Of a DNA stretch of 64,000 nt, positions 45,481 through 57,236 are shown piece by piece. A program made the position numbers and the translations under genes. Each line of letters opens with the position of its first letter. Positions within the stretch are counted from its first letter, which is position 1. The stretch comes from Sepioteuthis lessoniana (Eukaryota; Mollusca; Cephalopoda; Myopsida; Loliginidae), in contig OY757911.1 in NCBI GenBank assembly GCA_963585895.1, forward strand, positions 94,451,624-94,515,623. The letters run 5' to 3'. The notes beneath the pieces were generated by a model. It was given only the letters and a program-made list of their open reading frames with translations. It made no database searches and had not been told where the DNA came from.

Positions 45481-46124
45481 CATCAAATATTAACATATTT
45501 AATAGAGAAAATGGTGCCTCTCTCATTCTCTCTATCCCCCCTCTCTCCCTGTCTCCCTCTCTCTCTATATATATATATATATGCACACAAACACAAACAC
45601 ACACGCATATATAATATAAAGGGAAAAAAAGAAAAACCTGTTTGGAATATAGGATGAAAGTCCTCGATTATATACATGAATTGACCACTACATTTAATAT
45701 AAAGTACTGTTTTAGTTCATCGCTTGCCATATATTTAATCTATTTCTTTACACCTGCAGAAAATTCTTGTCAATCATATAACTCTAAGCATACTCTCCTA
45801 TGCATGCAGTAAATCAGTTATCTTTCGGCAATTATATTTACCAGAGGCTTTATTATGAATTTGCATATCATAGCTACAGGAATAGGACAAAAACATTTAT
45901 ATCTGTGATATGATAATGGTTATGTCAGCAATTTCAAGCAATGTTTATCAAAATTCATATTTCAAGTTTTTGTAGGACACACGATGATAAATAAGACATA
46001 CCATTTCACCAAGAATGAGATTTATAATTTAAAACTAGTAACCTTACGAAGTTATAATGCGTAATAAATGCGGCTGATTTTATCCTGGATGTTTCTTTTA
46101 TTTAATGTTTTTTTTCCTTAAAAG
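45481..46124. other. AT-rich DNA with CT/TA microsatellite
   Basis: CT-rich then TA and CA repeats at 45514-45615. No gene. Confidence 0.45.
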
Positions 46125-46425
46125 TGGATATTTTATGACCAGTATATGTGGGACACTGCCAGAGAGAGAAGTAAGAACGAACTCATTAATGACGTTCTGC
46201 TTGGGACCCCTTTTCATGGACGTGCCAGTGTTTGCCGACCAACAAAATCTTGCCAACAACAGATCTATGCGGACTCAGGAGATGATCTGGAAGACCTGCT
46301 GGGAGCGGTGGATGATAAGGACGAATGAAGAGAGAGAGAGAGAGAGCGAGCGAGAGAGAGAGAGAAAGGGAGAGAGAATCTGGGAGATCCGAGCTAGTAG
46401 CGTGTCTTGATGATATCACTTGTTT
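46125..46425 (+). pseudogene. RTE-like LINE 3' end with GA expansion
   Basis: Plus translation 'MWDTARERSKNELINDVLLG', 'TPFHGRASVCRPTKSCQQQI', 'YADSGDDLEDLLGAVDDKDE', then a stop and a GA array where 'WRERVREIR' is expected, then 'gagatccgagctagtagcg'. Relative to sister copies this belongs to the subfamily of 40105-40995. Confidence 0.85.
46327..46376. repeat. (GA)n microsatellite inside LINE codons
   Basis: GA repeats with GC and GG interruptions in the Arg-Glu codons of the LINE C-terminus. Confidence 0.9.
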
Positions 46426-46689
46426 TCTGTGTTTAGAAGAAAACACTTTATTTGAAAAAGATATGTTTTTAATACATTAACCAAACTTACTCAATCTAGT
46501 AAAATGACCTCAGATCACAATTCTTGTTTGATTTTAATGGCATATCAATCCGTATAAGGTTATTTTATATAAGAGTTTCCAAAATTGAGTTCATTGTTCA
46601 TTCATATTTACATTTTTCTATTGTTTCTTCAAAGGTTTTTAGACACAGATATGATATCAAGAATTCCTATCCTTAATAACTAACATACA

Positions 46690-46930
46690 GTTGTATGGGG
46701 AGTGTCTCTATGACATTAGGGCTAACAAGCTAAACTGCAACATTGTTGGAAACGATTTCGAACTCCAGTCGCGCAACTACGTTCAATTCGGACTGATAAC
46801 CTAGGAGAATGTATAAAATCTGTATCCTCCAGTATAGATGAAATGGTACGCCTACTGTCCTCCCTCAAGGATGGTCTTGTGATTATATAACCCATGAAGC
46901 TTGATATGCCATTAAACCAAGAAAACAACC
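46690..46930 (+). mobile_element. S2 SINE
   Basis: Head 'GTGTCTCTATGACATTAGGG' diverged; B box 'GATTTCGAACTCCAG'; central block 'aacctaggagaatgtataaa' to 'ctccagtatagatgaaat'; tail 'gaagcttgatatgccattaa' then 'accaagaaaac'. The 68-codon minus frame is a shadow. Confidence 0.8.
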
Positions 46931-47174
46931 AGATGTTTTGTTTAAGTATTCTAGTTTAATGCCAATAATTATAGATTTTCAAGTAATTGTTTTTTATTTA
47001 ATAACTACCATAGATGTTCATTCATTTACACGGTTCCACGGCACTGATAATTATCATCAGTAAACAATTAAAATTTCATAAACAATTGTTAACAACAATA
47101 TTTTATAATTATATCGAATCAAGTATTCCGACAGAATAAGAATGATTTTCAGCATCCATTTGGCCCGTATATGG

Positions 47175-47690
47175 GGGCCTAACCCGAAGTACCACTTTGG
47201 GTCAGGGTGAAACTGGGAGTAATACGAATGAAAATTTACTCCACAGCCATCAAATTTCCAAAATTAAAGCCTCAACATCTGATGATTTAGCACCATACAC
47301 AGAATGCCTCTTTTTTGGTGAAGGTTTTTTGATCTCTTCAGGGAATACAGTCCGCGTATTGCAAGCCCGACTTACAATGCAGAGATTTTTTATTTGGTTT
47401 TATGGCATATCAAATATTGTAGGTTAATTAATGCCAAATCCATTTTACACATATAAACTGTACTATTTTAAACAATTCGGTTTAGCATATTTTCACAGTT
47501 CAAATTATAAAAACAATTCTATTTCAAATATATTCTGTTTAGCCAACAAAGTTAAATGGTTTCAAGTATTGCTATGAATCACTAACAATTCAATTTAACA
47601 TCAGTCATTTATTTAAATACAGTTAAATGTCAAATCAGTTCTATTTCAAACAATTCAGTTCAGTATAAGTAAACTAACATATGCAAGTTC
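47175..47690 (+). repeat. L repeat, blocks plus a second head
   Basis: The distal block (about 47190-47370: 'gggtcagggtgaaactggg', 'cctcaacatctgatg') precedes a new head at 47395 ('ggttttatggcatatcaa') with subrepeats to 47690. So two L copies sit tandemly in the same orientation. Confidence 0.8.
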
Positions 47691-47814
47691 ACACTGTTCA
47701 TTTCGAATTGACTTACGGTAAAGTCATGCTTAAATCGCGGCTTTCCGACAAATCAGGAAAGTTAAGAAGCTCTGAACCTTTTCAGAATTAAAACAGGTGG
47801 CCATATAACAACTA

Positions 47815-48350
47815 CAGATACTGTAAATAATCTCTTGGCCCAATCGGCTAGGAGTGTAGTATAAAACTACTGCATCACTTCTGAGGGGTAAGATCCCCGT
47901 GAGTGTCCTGGATATGACACTAAACAATCTGATTCTGAGGCTTCATTAAAGCTGGAGCTTTGTGGAATGTAGAATACTTCTTCATTGCTATCGTTCCCAG
48001 GCCCACTCTGCCTCTAAGTGGTAGCACCTGATAGGGTCCTATCTATGGGTCAAATAGAACTAAACTATTTACTTATGCTAAACTGATTTGGTTGAGATGG
48101 GACTGTTTTGACATTGAAACTGCATACTTATGCTAAACTGAACTGTTTGGAAAAGAAATGATTTTAAATAGAACTAAACTGTGTACTTATGGTAAAATGA
48201 AGTGTTTAAATAGAACTGTGTTGACATTTAACTGAACTGTTTTCACATTAAACTGTAAATTAAAACAATACTTATATTTTAACGAATGCTTTAAAATTTA
48301 ATTCGGTGTTAAATGACCCAAAAAGTGTTCATACGCCGTAAAACAATCCA
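47815..48350 (-). repeat. L repeat, long copy
   Basis: The plus strand reads 'ggcccaatcggctaggag', 'gtgtcctggatatgacac', 'aaacaatctgattctgagg', 'tagggtcctatctatgggtc', four subrepeats, then an inverted head near 48300-48345. It faces the plus-strand copy ending at 47690, so the two form a large inverted pair. Confidence 0.85.
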
Positions 48351-48364
48351 ACCACCCAACCAAC

Positions 48365-48512
48365 CACCCTTTGTAGAAAGATAGTGGTAATATTTAACCC
48401 ATTACTGGCTGGGTGGGTATAATAGGTTTATACCTTTTTATAGGTAATAGTCCAATAGTATGACAGGACTTCGATGTTGCGACCCAGTGTGTTAGCTACA
48501 ACAAGAGGGAGA
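48365..48512 (-). mobile_element. S2 SINE, partial
   Basis: The central block on plus ('aatatttaacccattactgg', 'gtttatacctttttataggt') and a damaged head region. It abuts the L copy. Confidence 0.6.
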
Positions 48513-48551
48513 CCCAAATAAAAAAGGGCGAACAAAAATTCAACTTTACTT

Positions 48552-48552
<1 letters not shown>

Positions 48553-48600
<48 letters not shown>

Positions 48601-48672
48601 TTTTGTAAACAGTCCTCTTGAAATAAGGTTCCAACGAGAGTGGGATCCGATCAGTATGCCCTTGTGGACAAA

Positions 48673-48736
<64 letters not shown>
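48553..48736. repeat. Two (TA)n arrays with 76-base spacer
   Basis: TA arrays at about 48553-48599 and 48675-48736. The spacer 'gtaaacagtcctcttgaaat' and onward is unassigned. Confidence 0.95.
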
Positions 48737-49200
<464 letters not shown>

Positions 49201-49234
49201 TGTATATCATAAAACCATGCACAATCATATATCG

Positions 49235-49499
49235 ACCGGACATTGGCATAATGGTTAGAGTGTTCGCTAACGTCCTGGGAGACCGGGATTCAATCCCAGA
49301 TCGAGTCATGCCAAAGACTTTAAAAATGGCACTTGATGCCTCCTTGCTTAACACTCGTCATAATAAGGTACGGATCAAGGGTAAAGTGGAAAAATACAGG
49401 GAAATGAATAGCTCCCTCCCCTACCCCTTGGTGTAGTCGCAATCGAAAAGTTGGCCTTCGGGTCACTCTCGATTATGGTCGCCAACTTTACTTATATCA
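49235..49499 (+). mobile_element. S1 SINE, full length
   Basis: Head 'CCGGACATTGGCATAATGG', B box 'GGGATTCAATCCCAG', end 'gtcgccaactttacttata'. It is the best-preserved S1 promoter in the window. The 61-codon frame at 49251-49436 is a shadow. Confidence 0.9.
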
Positions 49500-51178
49500 T
49501 ACAGCAAATTGCAACTCTTTTTAATTCCAGTTTACAATGTAATGAAAATGCATTTATCATTAATCAATAACAAGAACTGAAAATGATTTAAAATCCGGGG
49601 GTTTTTTTGTTTGTTTTGTTTTTTCATAAGAAAATTATCATTTCCCATCTGATGTATATCAAATGGAGATTAAGCGCAACAAACGCATGATTCACTTCAG
49701 AAGCAAAGTTAGCTCATGTGTCATCGACATCTATAGATTACTCTGCCGGTTCAAAATTCAGATCGTCTCCTGTAGACAAAAAAAAAAAAAAAATCAAAAA
49801 ACACAGAAACGATAAAAAAAAACAACAACAAAACAGACCCCCCCCACAAAGTAAAAACAAACAAATGAACCAAAAAAAAATAACCCCAGCTACACCAAGT
49901 TTTTTTTTTCTTATAAACGGCAGAGAACATCTGTTTATACAACTGTTTGAAAATGAGGCACATCGAATTTTTTAATCATCTTTTAAGAACACTGAATAAT
50001 AAATCAAATGGTTCTACTTAAAATAACTTTTAGTGGAATGATAACATTCACGATAACAATGTTACCAATGAGTACAAATGGTTAAAAAGACTTTCGTTTT
50101 TTTTTTTCTTTTTGATTTTTTTTTTTAATGTTGACGAATTCTAGCCCCTGTATTTCTATTCATCTATTTTAGTTTACGCGTTTTTTTGTTTTTTGTTTTT
50201 TTTTTAAATTTTGGGGATGGTGAATCGGATACAATAAAAACAAGCACAATCTCTTTTCCTCTTTTTATAATGTGGTACAATGGGTTTCAGCTTAAACTTG
50301 AGCAAACCAATTAAATTAATTTGTTTGCAAGGTATCATTCTCTTCTCAGTATGATTTATTTATTATCATCAAGACCGTTCTTTTTTTTTCCATTTTGGAT
50401 CATTTTTCTTTGGTTTCATCTGATTCGTAATTTTTCCATTATCGGCATAGCTCCCATTTACGTCAGCAACAAACTGTTTTCTTTAATGCTGCCGATTTGC
50501 ATCAGTGTTTTTCCCATTCGTTGCACATGATTCATAAAGCTTAAATGAAAAGGAAAAAATCCAAACTAAAAAAATTGTATAACTCAAAAAAACCCCAAAA
50601 AAACAGAACGAATGAGGTCACGTTAAACTCTATCAGAAATAATTAGAATATTTGCTCAATTCAACTGTTTGTTTGTTTGTTTTTTAATATATTCACCCAA
50701 TGTCTAGTTTCTTTTTATAGAACTCGTATACGTTCTTCCTTCCATTGTCTTTTTTTCTTGTCTGGCGCTATGTCTGGTAAAACTATTGTATTTAGAGTGC
50801 ATTAATATTTTGAAGCGTTAAACGCAGAGCGTGAATAGGATCTTTCGGCAATTATTGCTGTGTCTTCAATTATGAATGAAAATTGGCATTAACATTCGGA
50901 AGAAAAAATATGGTGTACATATCAAAAGGGAAACATAGTTTTTATGTGTCGTCATTTTCTTTTTTATCTTTTTTTTTTGTTTGTTTGTTTGTTTGTTTGT
51001 TTGTTTCCTTTTGTTTGTTTTTTTTATTCAAAGATAACTCTTTGTTTTCTGGGTCAGTTTCCCGGCGTAGATTTTTTACTTAACATATATATAAATACTC
51101 GGAAAAATATTACATACCTAATGATGAAAGAAATGGAAAGCAACGGATCTTGAAGAGAATTTAAAAACAGAATATTTG
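49500..51178. other. Homopolymer-rich DNA, no gene seen
   Basis: Many A and T runs (for example 49778-49792 and 50098-50130) and a (GTTT)n run at about 50978-51010. Frames crossing these runs are Lys/Phe-rich artefacts. Confidence 0.5.
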
Positions 51179-51357
51179 CTATTATTATTAATATAACTAT
51201 TATTATTATCATTATTATTATTATTTACTCATTTGAGTTTTTCAAATCAGCTAACTCTGAGGGTATTTCACAGGAGTTTGAGTGACAGCCAGTCTCCTCA
51301 ATACTCCAGGAGTCTTCTCCGTATTCAGGCAGTTCTCAATAATACTGTAGTTTGCTT
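51179..51357 (-). pseudogene. LINE 3' end with TAA tail, copy 1
   Basis: On the minus strand 'QTTVLLRTA' followed by frame-changed 'RRRLLEY' and 'DWLSLKLL' resembles the extreme C-terminus of a non-LTR RT ORF, then non-coding sequence and a (TAA)n-type tail (51179-51229 on plus as ATT). Only the last 40 or so residues remain. Confidence 0.6.
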
Positions 51358-51640
51358 CATTATTATTATTATTATTATAATTATTATTATTATTATTATT
51401 TCACTCTTTGAGAGTTTTTTCTACTAGAGTTAACTAGTGGTATTCACTGGAGTCTGAGTGATGGCAAATAACCTCAGGTCACCAGGACTCTTCTGAGTAT
51501 TCTAGTCGACCTCGACAATGCTGTTGTTTGGATGGTCACAATTGTTCTTCTGATTTCCAATCCTTCAATTCCACTTTTCAAAGCTTTTCGGAACGGTTCC
51601 AAGTTCACCAAATATAACTCTTATCATCCTCTCCCTTATT
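51358..51640 (-). pseudogene. LINE 3' end with TAA tail, copy 2
   Basis: Minus reading 'FGELGTVPKSFEKWN', then in another frame 'GLEIRRTIVTIQTTALSRST' and 'RILRRVL', again a non-LTR RT C-terminus. Its own TAA tail is at 51358-51402. The body aligns with copy 1 over about 120 bases ('cactctttgagagttttt' region), so two related truncated copies lie head to tail. Confidence 0.7.
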
Positions 51641-51724
51641 TTCTTTAGCTTTTTTTTAATTCTCTGGAACGGTCTATGTATTTGTCTTTAATTTTGCTCT
51701 TTTTCACTTCCATCTGATGGCTTT

Positions 51725-52020
51725 ACCTGTCGGCTGGGGCCGTAGAATACACTGATTGCATCTCTGAAGAGGGATAAGACTCCGCCTATGAGTGTCCTTG
51801 ATTAGACACTAAATAATCTGATGGTAAGGCTTCACTAAAACTGGAACTTTGGGGAATACTCCGTATCCCTTTATTGCCATTGCTCACAGCTCCACTCTGG
51901 CCCTGAGTGGTAGCACCTAATAGGGTCCTATCTATAGGTTAAATAGAACTAAACTGTGAGCTTGTGCTAAACTAAATTGTTTGAAATAGAACGGTTTTGA
52001 CATTTAGTATAATTATGTAC
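51725..52020 (-). repeat. L repeat, distal part and one subrepeat
   Basis: Plus: 'gtcggctggggccgtagaat', 'agggataagactccgcctat', 'tagggtcctatctataggtt', 'aaattgtttgaaatagaac'. Confidence 0.85.
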
Positions 52021-52177
52021 AAATAAGTACTCCTCTTGTCATATATACATAGATATATGCCCAAGTACAAGTGCATATTGTATACTCTTATTTCTATAAT
52101 ATTATTCGAATAATACAATGATATTAACATGATATATTTTTATTTATACAAGACAGAAATATTAGAAAATTTCTGGA

Positions 52178-53240
52178 TTAGTGAAATGTAATTTGCTCAT
52201 GAATAAGAATATATTCTTCGTTATTTTGTACTACTCCGTGTGTTAGTTTTTTGATTCCTCATACGTAAAAGTCAGTGGGTTTCGAGCTTAAGAAATTATC
52301 AAAAACGTTCTGAACTTGAGAATATTTTTTGTCATTGACCACATTTTGTAGAGAACGAAAGAGATGTAAATCACTTATTGGCAATTTCTGGTGAATATGT
52401 TTGATGGGTTTGAACAGACCAGGCTAAATCCCATATGTTTTTTGTCCTGTGTAATTTTTGCTGAATGTGGATCTACGTTATCCAGAAGACGCGCTACACT
52501 TTTCCTATTGACATGTGTAGAGTTTTGTCTAAGAAGATTTTTATGTTCATGCCGCAACTTTTTCGAGTTTAAGTCTCCATTGAGTGTCTGATTGCGTTTT
52601 AAAAATTCAAAATGAATAATACTAAGGTGATCTCTTCATTTATGCATCAATTTTTCTTTCTTTGAAACTCTGCCTTTTGTATAGGCCGCAGTAATTCATT
52701 ATTGAGAATTCACTGCTTTTGCGTTAAACATTGTCTTTAAATAACCATTCTTTGTCACCTGTAGTGATATTCTTTAGAACAAGTCATTTTTCTGCCTTTG
52801 AAGAAGACTAGTCACAATGGATATGCGATCTTCTTTATTCCTCTCACTAAGAGTATGATCAAACTAAACGTCCACCTGGTTCACTTTTCCTATTTTTTCA
52901 AGTGGCAGCAGCTTGTGAATTGGAATATTTTAAGGTCAAGGGTTACTTTTCGAGTATTTTTGCACGGATTTCATTCAACCAATTCTCTTCAAGTTTCTTG
53001 ATCGAAGTCTTATGACTGTCCTGTTCTGGGTTCATCTCTCAATGACATATCATTATGTACAAGTTTACTGAAACTCTGATTAGAGGATTCGTTTCGAGCT
53101 GGACTGTCGCCGTAGTAACAGAACAAACTTTGAAACCAGTTTCAGACTTTGCAGTTAGTAATGCCACCTTGGCTATAAACACAACAATAGTTCTTACCTT
53201 TTCCTGTAGCCGTTTTTGTAATTATCAAACTCCTGAAAAA
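52178..53240 (-). pseudogene. Mariner transposase relic, near full length
   Basis: Minus-strand pieces align in order with the mariner family: N-terminal 'NYCCVYSQGGITNCKV' and 'NWFQ', then 'SLRDEPRTGQS', 'GKVNQVDV', 'SERNKEDRISIVTSLLQRQK', 'NQTLNGDL', 'THVNRKSVARLLDNVDPHSA' and 'ISDLHLFRSLQNVVNDKKYS', ending 'SKPTDFYVRGIKKL'. Position two of the triad is in 'LLDNVDPH' and the third is near 'SDLHLF'. Many frame changes and stops separate the pieces. A 70-base foreign-looking segment (53050-53119) interrupts the N-terminal domain between 'WFQ' and 'SLRDEP'. Closest in pattern to irritans/SETMAR-like mariners, from memory. Terminal inverted repeats were not found. Confidence 0.85.
53050..53119. 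repeat. 70-bp segment shared, inverted, with the duplicated unit
   Basis: From 'tcattatgtac' to 'cgccgtagtaac' this is the reverse complement of 56030-56099 and 61013-61082 with about two mismatches. Confidence 0.92.
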
Positions 53241-53284
53241 TAATATTTAGAATAAGCACTTTCAGTTCGTTCGAATTAGTGCGG

Positions 53285-53690
53285 TGATTTGTTTTGTTTC
53301 AGTTTTGTTTTACGGCATATCAACCACAAGGGGTCATTTAATGCCGGCTCAGTTTTTGAGGTAAATTGATGTTATTTAATTTGTTATTATATTTTTGGTA
53401 TATTTTGTGGGAAAAAAATGGTGGAGGAGTATTTCTTTAAACACACTTTTTTCCATATGTTTGGTTTGAACATTTATTATACATATTTTTTTAACATTTT
53501 CGGGGGAAGTTTTTTTTTTTTTTTTTAATTTTGCTGTACAGGTGAACTTCTTTTAAGTATCCGAGTAAGTTTTTTGGGTTTATTTCAGAGAAAATTTGTT
53601 TTAAGTTTGTTGTAAGGTAATTTTTTTTCCGTATTAGAATGGTACTATTTAACCCATAGCCGGCAGAATTAGTGCAGTGAATTGATTAAT
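53285..53690. repeat. L head / S2 tail and S2 body remnants
   Basis: 'ttttgttttacggcatatca' (53302) then 'tcatttaatgccggc', and near 53640 'gtactatttaacccatagcc', which fits an S2 body in reverse. A T-rich 300-base stretch separates them. Confidence 0.5.
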
Positions 53691-54139
53691 GAAATCGTGA
53701 TGCGCACTCTTTCACTACTGAAATAAGAATAATCGATGAAGGTACGCTTTAATCAGCTAATTTTCAGTCGCGTTGAAAACACTGGAAGTTTGAAATGCGC
53801 CGTTAAAACTTTTCAGCTTTTAGATAGCAGTAATTATTAATGAGTCAATCCAAAATTATTACTTGTCGCAGCTGTTCTAGTGTTTACAGATTTAATGATT
53901 TGTGAGTATATGTTTTCTTGTTTCAATTTGTAAATCGGTAAACGTCACTAAATTGGTTGTGAATCAATCCTTATGAGACAAGAACCGAAAATACATATTC
54001 ATTATATTTTAGCTTTATCTCAAATACATCATCCGAGTTATTAACAAAGATTTATTGTCGCCGATTAAAAAGGAAAACGAAACAAAAATTTTGAAGTAAT
54101 AAAATATTGGACATGAATTCAAAATCCACGCTTTAAAAT
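53691..54139. other. AT-rich DNA, no gene seen
   Basis: Nothing supported. Confidence 0.4.
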
Positions 54140-54149
54140 TCACATTTTA

Positions 54150-54245
54150 TAAAAATTGTGTCCTGTGTATGACACTAAACTACATCTGAATAAGAAGTTT
54201 CTGGAGATCTGGGGAGGTTAGAGTACTCCTTCATTACCATTTGTG
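54150..54245 (-). repeat. L fragment at the duplication start (copy 1)
   Basis: 'tcctgtgtatgacactaaac', 'ctggagatctgggga', 'gagtactccttcattacc' follow the L distal block in reverse. Confidence 0.75.
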
Positions 54246-54754
54246 CGTTTGTGCGTGCTTGTTGGTGTAAGTGTGTGTGAGTGTGCGCGTTTAATTTTTA
54301 AACTGTGCTGTTCTTGACTTGAAAGTTTACTTCAAATTTTTCAGCTTTTTGCTCATTGAAACGTTCCATGGATTTTATTTATTTATTTATATATTTTATC
54401 ACGATGTCTCGTCATTGTGAGGTAGTTAACGAGTTAGAAACGTATTTCTATTACTAACGAGTTCGATCTTATTCTAAGTGTCCAATACTTGCTTCAGTGT
54501 GATAAATTTTAGCCGTGCTTAGGATATGAGGGTGATATATGTGGTGTTTTGTTTGGCTAACTCAAATAGCCAAACATATCTATTATGTCGTTCGATCTCA
54601 CCGTTTAAAATAGTTAGCAAATTTCTAATCGTCATCGTACACAAGTTACATTCAGGAAAGTATTAGTCAATGCTTTTTTTTTCTGTTACGGACGAGATCC
54701 TCCCAAAAAATTAAATCAAATGTTTTCTAAAATTGTTTTTCAAACATTGAATAT

Positions 54755-54905
54755 ATATACCCCACCACTCCAACAAGGGTAGGATATGACACAAGGTCAA
54801 CTTTAAAGCCGAGTAATCCTGATTTGAATTAAGAGTGCTCCTTTTCTTAGAATCCTGTCGGGATTGTTATTTACCCATTGCTCAGAGTGGTAAAATAGAT
54901 GAAAT
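54755..54905 (-). mobile_element. S3 tail fragment (copy 1)
   Basis: 'caagggtaggatatgacaca', 'aggtcaactttaaagccga', 'gctccttttcttag' match the S3 tail in reverse. The 25 bases present in copy 2 after 'cttag' are absent. Confidence 0.7.
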
Positions 54906-55201
54906 TATGCTTTTCCCAAGTGGATTAGCATGACGTGAAATATAACCAGTGTCATTTAGGATATGAAATCATGTCGCTAATTTTAGCACCAACGATAATA
55001 ACTGTTTCGTTCTGCACGCCTCCCTTTGAAAAAAATTATAATTTGTTCTGCTGTTCTGCTTATGTTGGTTTTAAGATATCACAGTTGAAGAACCATGAGA
55101 TTTTTTTCTTATAAGCATAACTACTTGCAAGCTTATATTGTTTCTGGAACAAGGTCAGAAGCACGGGACACACACGGAAAATCAAACACATTATCAATAG
55201 C

Positions 55202-55405
55202 TTGTTGATGAGCAAGACAGAAGAATATAATCCTCGATACTTTTCGAACTGTTTTCTAGCCATCAGTGTTCGTAGGCATCACGAAATTGATAAAGGACCG
55301 TTATATTTGGTCGAATCAACTAAAGTGAAAAAACAGAGAGAGACGGGAAGAGATTTTCAGTGCAACCTCTTCTACTGGGGCAAACTTCATAACAAGAAGG
55401 TATAA
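55202..55405 (+). CDS. Unrecognised 67-codon frame (copy 1), candidate exon
   Basis: Encodes a basic peptide with 'EEYNPRYFSNCFLAISVRRH' and 'DFQCNLFYWGKLHNKKV'. The frame is intact in both tandem copies with two amino-acid differences over 67, which is weak evidence because the duplication is recent. A GT at the last Lys-Val ('aagaaggtataaaa') could serve as a donor. No domain recognised. Confidence 0.25.
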   Translation: MLMSKTEEYNPRYFSNCFLAISVRRHHEIDKGPLYLVESTKVKKQRETGRDFQCNLFYWGKLHNKKV

Positions 55406-56029
55406 AATGAAGATGAATTGTATAAGATCGAAGTCGTCTACGTTTGCAAGATCTTCTGCAGCTAATGAAAAATTAAATATCAACACTTCTTGAAGCTAGG
55501 ATTGTAATTCAGACTGGGTCTAACATGCTGGCATTAAAACTAGTTTTATATGCAGTGGTCACTTCCCACCACTAGAGACCGTTTTGCAAACCTGTGTAAC
55601 CCACTACAAAAGGTTAATCACGAGAAATCTCGCTATCGTTGCATAAGATTGTCTGACACAAGAGATTTCAATTTTTGAAAAGGCTGAGTCAGTTTATCAA
55701 GAGCGAAAAGTCACTTCTTGAATGACCAGATTTGTAAAAGTATGGATTTTTCTTAGATCAACTTGCAAATACTATTTCACAATTTCTTGTTTTTAAGACC
55801 GGTCCAGAGCGTTATTGTAACATCGGCAATAAAGTGACTGGGATGTATTTTTTTACCACGTGTCTGACTATTCTTTTGCTGATATGAACAACCCTATCTC
55901 GTCATTATCTCAACGTCTCGATCCTGTAACTTTCTTTGAGACAGCAACATAACACGTAGACTACGACTTAGAAGGTTTCGGCTGTACACACTTTCTATAA
56001 ATATGATGCATCAGAATTCACAAATCCTC

Positions 56030-56099
56030 GTTACTACCGCGACAGTCCAGCTCGAAACGAATCCTCTAATCAGAGTTTCAGTAAATTTGTACATAATGA
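56030..56099. repeat. 70-bp segment matching the mariner relic insert (copy 1)
   Basis: Plus strand readable as 'RDSPARNESSNQSFSKFVHN' within a longer open stretch that ends 'YSVLIHPE' and a stop. Confidence 0.9.
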
Positions 56100-56489
56100 A
56101 GGTCTTTATAGCGTGTTGATACATCCTGAATAATTAATGGCTTGTCTCATTTGTAGTAGCACTATTATCTTTACTTTTGGATTAATATTCTTGGCAAAGG
56201 TATGAACTTCTTTATCCATCATTTATTTGTAGAATAGCATCTCTTCTTTTCTTCTACCAAAATGGTATTGGCAAAAGATAGCCCACAGATATTGATATGC
56301 TCATAAAAAAAAGAAAAAGAAACGTGTATCATTTTTGATAGACTCAGTAAGTATAAGCCAAATGTATAATTCTAAGACTATCTGATTTGCATTTCTGCTA
56401 GAACTTGCATATTTTTGTATAATTAATAATATTGAAAGAACATCATTTTCTTAGAGCGTGTAGTACACGAAGTTGTTTAATATTTTTTT

Positions 56490-56900
56490 TTATGACATCT
56501 GAAATCTTGTAAGCTATTTTATGCCGAATCCCGTTTATGCTTATGTTAAACATGTAAGATTTGTGAACAAATTGTCAGCAGGCAACATTTTTAACAGCCA
56601 AAACTGATCTACTTGCAAACATTTAAATGGTTCCAAGTATTCCAATATGACATAAATAATTCTATCTATTATGAATCATTTGTTAACACACATTCAAATG
56701 TTTTCAAATATTGCTATACAACATTAACATTTTGATTTTAAAAAGTCATTTCTTTATACACATTTAAATGGATATGCCTGTGATTTGTTACCGAATAGTT
56801 TGTAGAAATGTTTACTTTTATCAAAAAAGATAAAACTAATTTGTCTGAACACAGTTAAGTGGTTTCGAGTATTGCTATGTAATACATATAATTTAATTTT
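56490..56900 (+). repeat. L head and subrepeats (copy 1)
   Basis: 'tatgacatctgaaatcttg', 'tattttatgccgaatccc', then 'catttaaatggttccaagt' subrepeats. Old and diverged. Confidence 0.7.
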
Positions 56901-57160
56901 TTGCCCTATATTTTTATGGCGATAACCGTAACGCTTATTGCACATCCCATTGAATACAGTTTAATGGCATACTGAACACACTATGTTTCTTTTTTTTTAT
57001 TTTAAGAAGGGTTACTACTACGATGGGGACATAGTTTGCATGTACCAGGCCCTGCCGACGGGGCAATCTTCTTAGTTTAATGCTCAAGATTATCTTGAAC
57101 AAAATATAGAAGAATTTTTTTGGTGTAGATTTAATACAATAAATTGCCATAGTCAATGTA

Positions 57161-57202
57161 CTATCTCTCTCTGTCTCTCTCTCCGCTTCCCTCCCTCCCT
57201 CC

Positions 57203-57235
<33 letters not shown>

Positions 57236-57236
57236 A
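57161..57236. repeat. (CT)n/(CCCT)n microsatellite (copy 1)
   Basis: CT runs around three CCCT units; longer in copy 2 (62144-62227). Confidence 0.95.

Noticed and set aside
52375-52600. First thought to be an integrase-like gene fragment
   Set aside because: Downstream and upstream pieces in order match mariner transposase instead.
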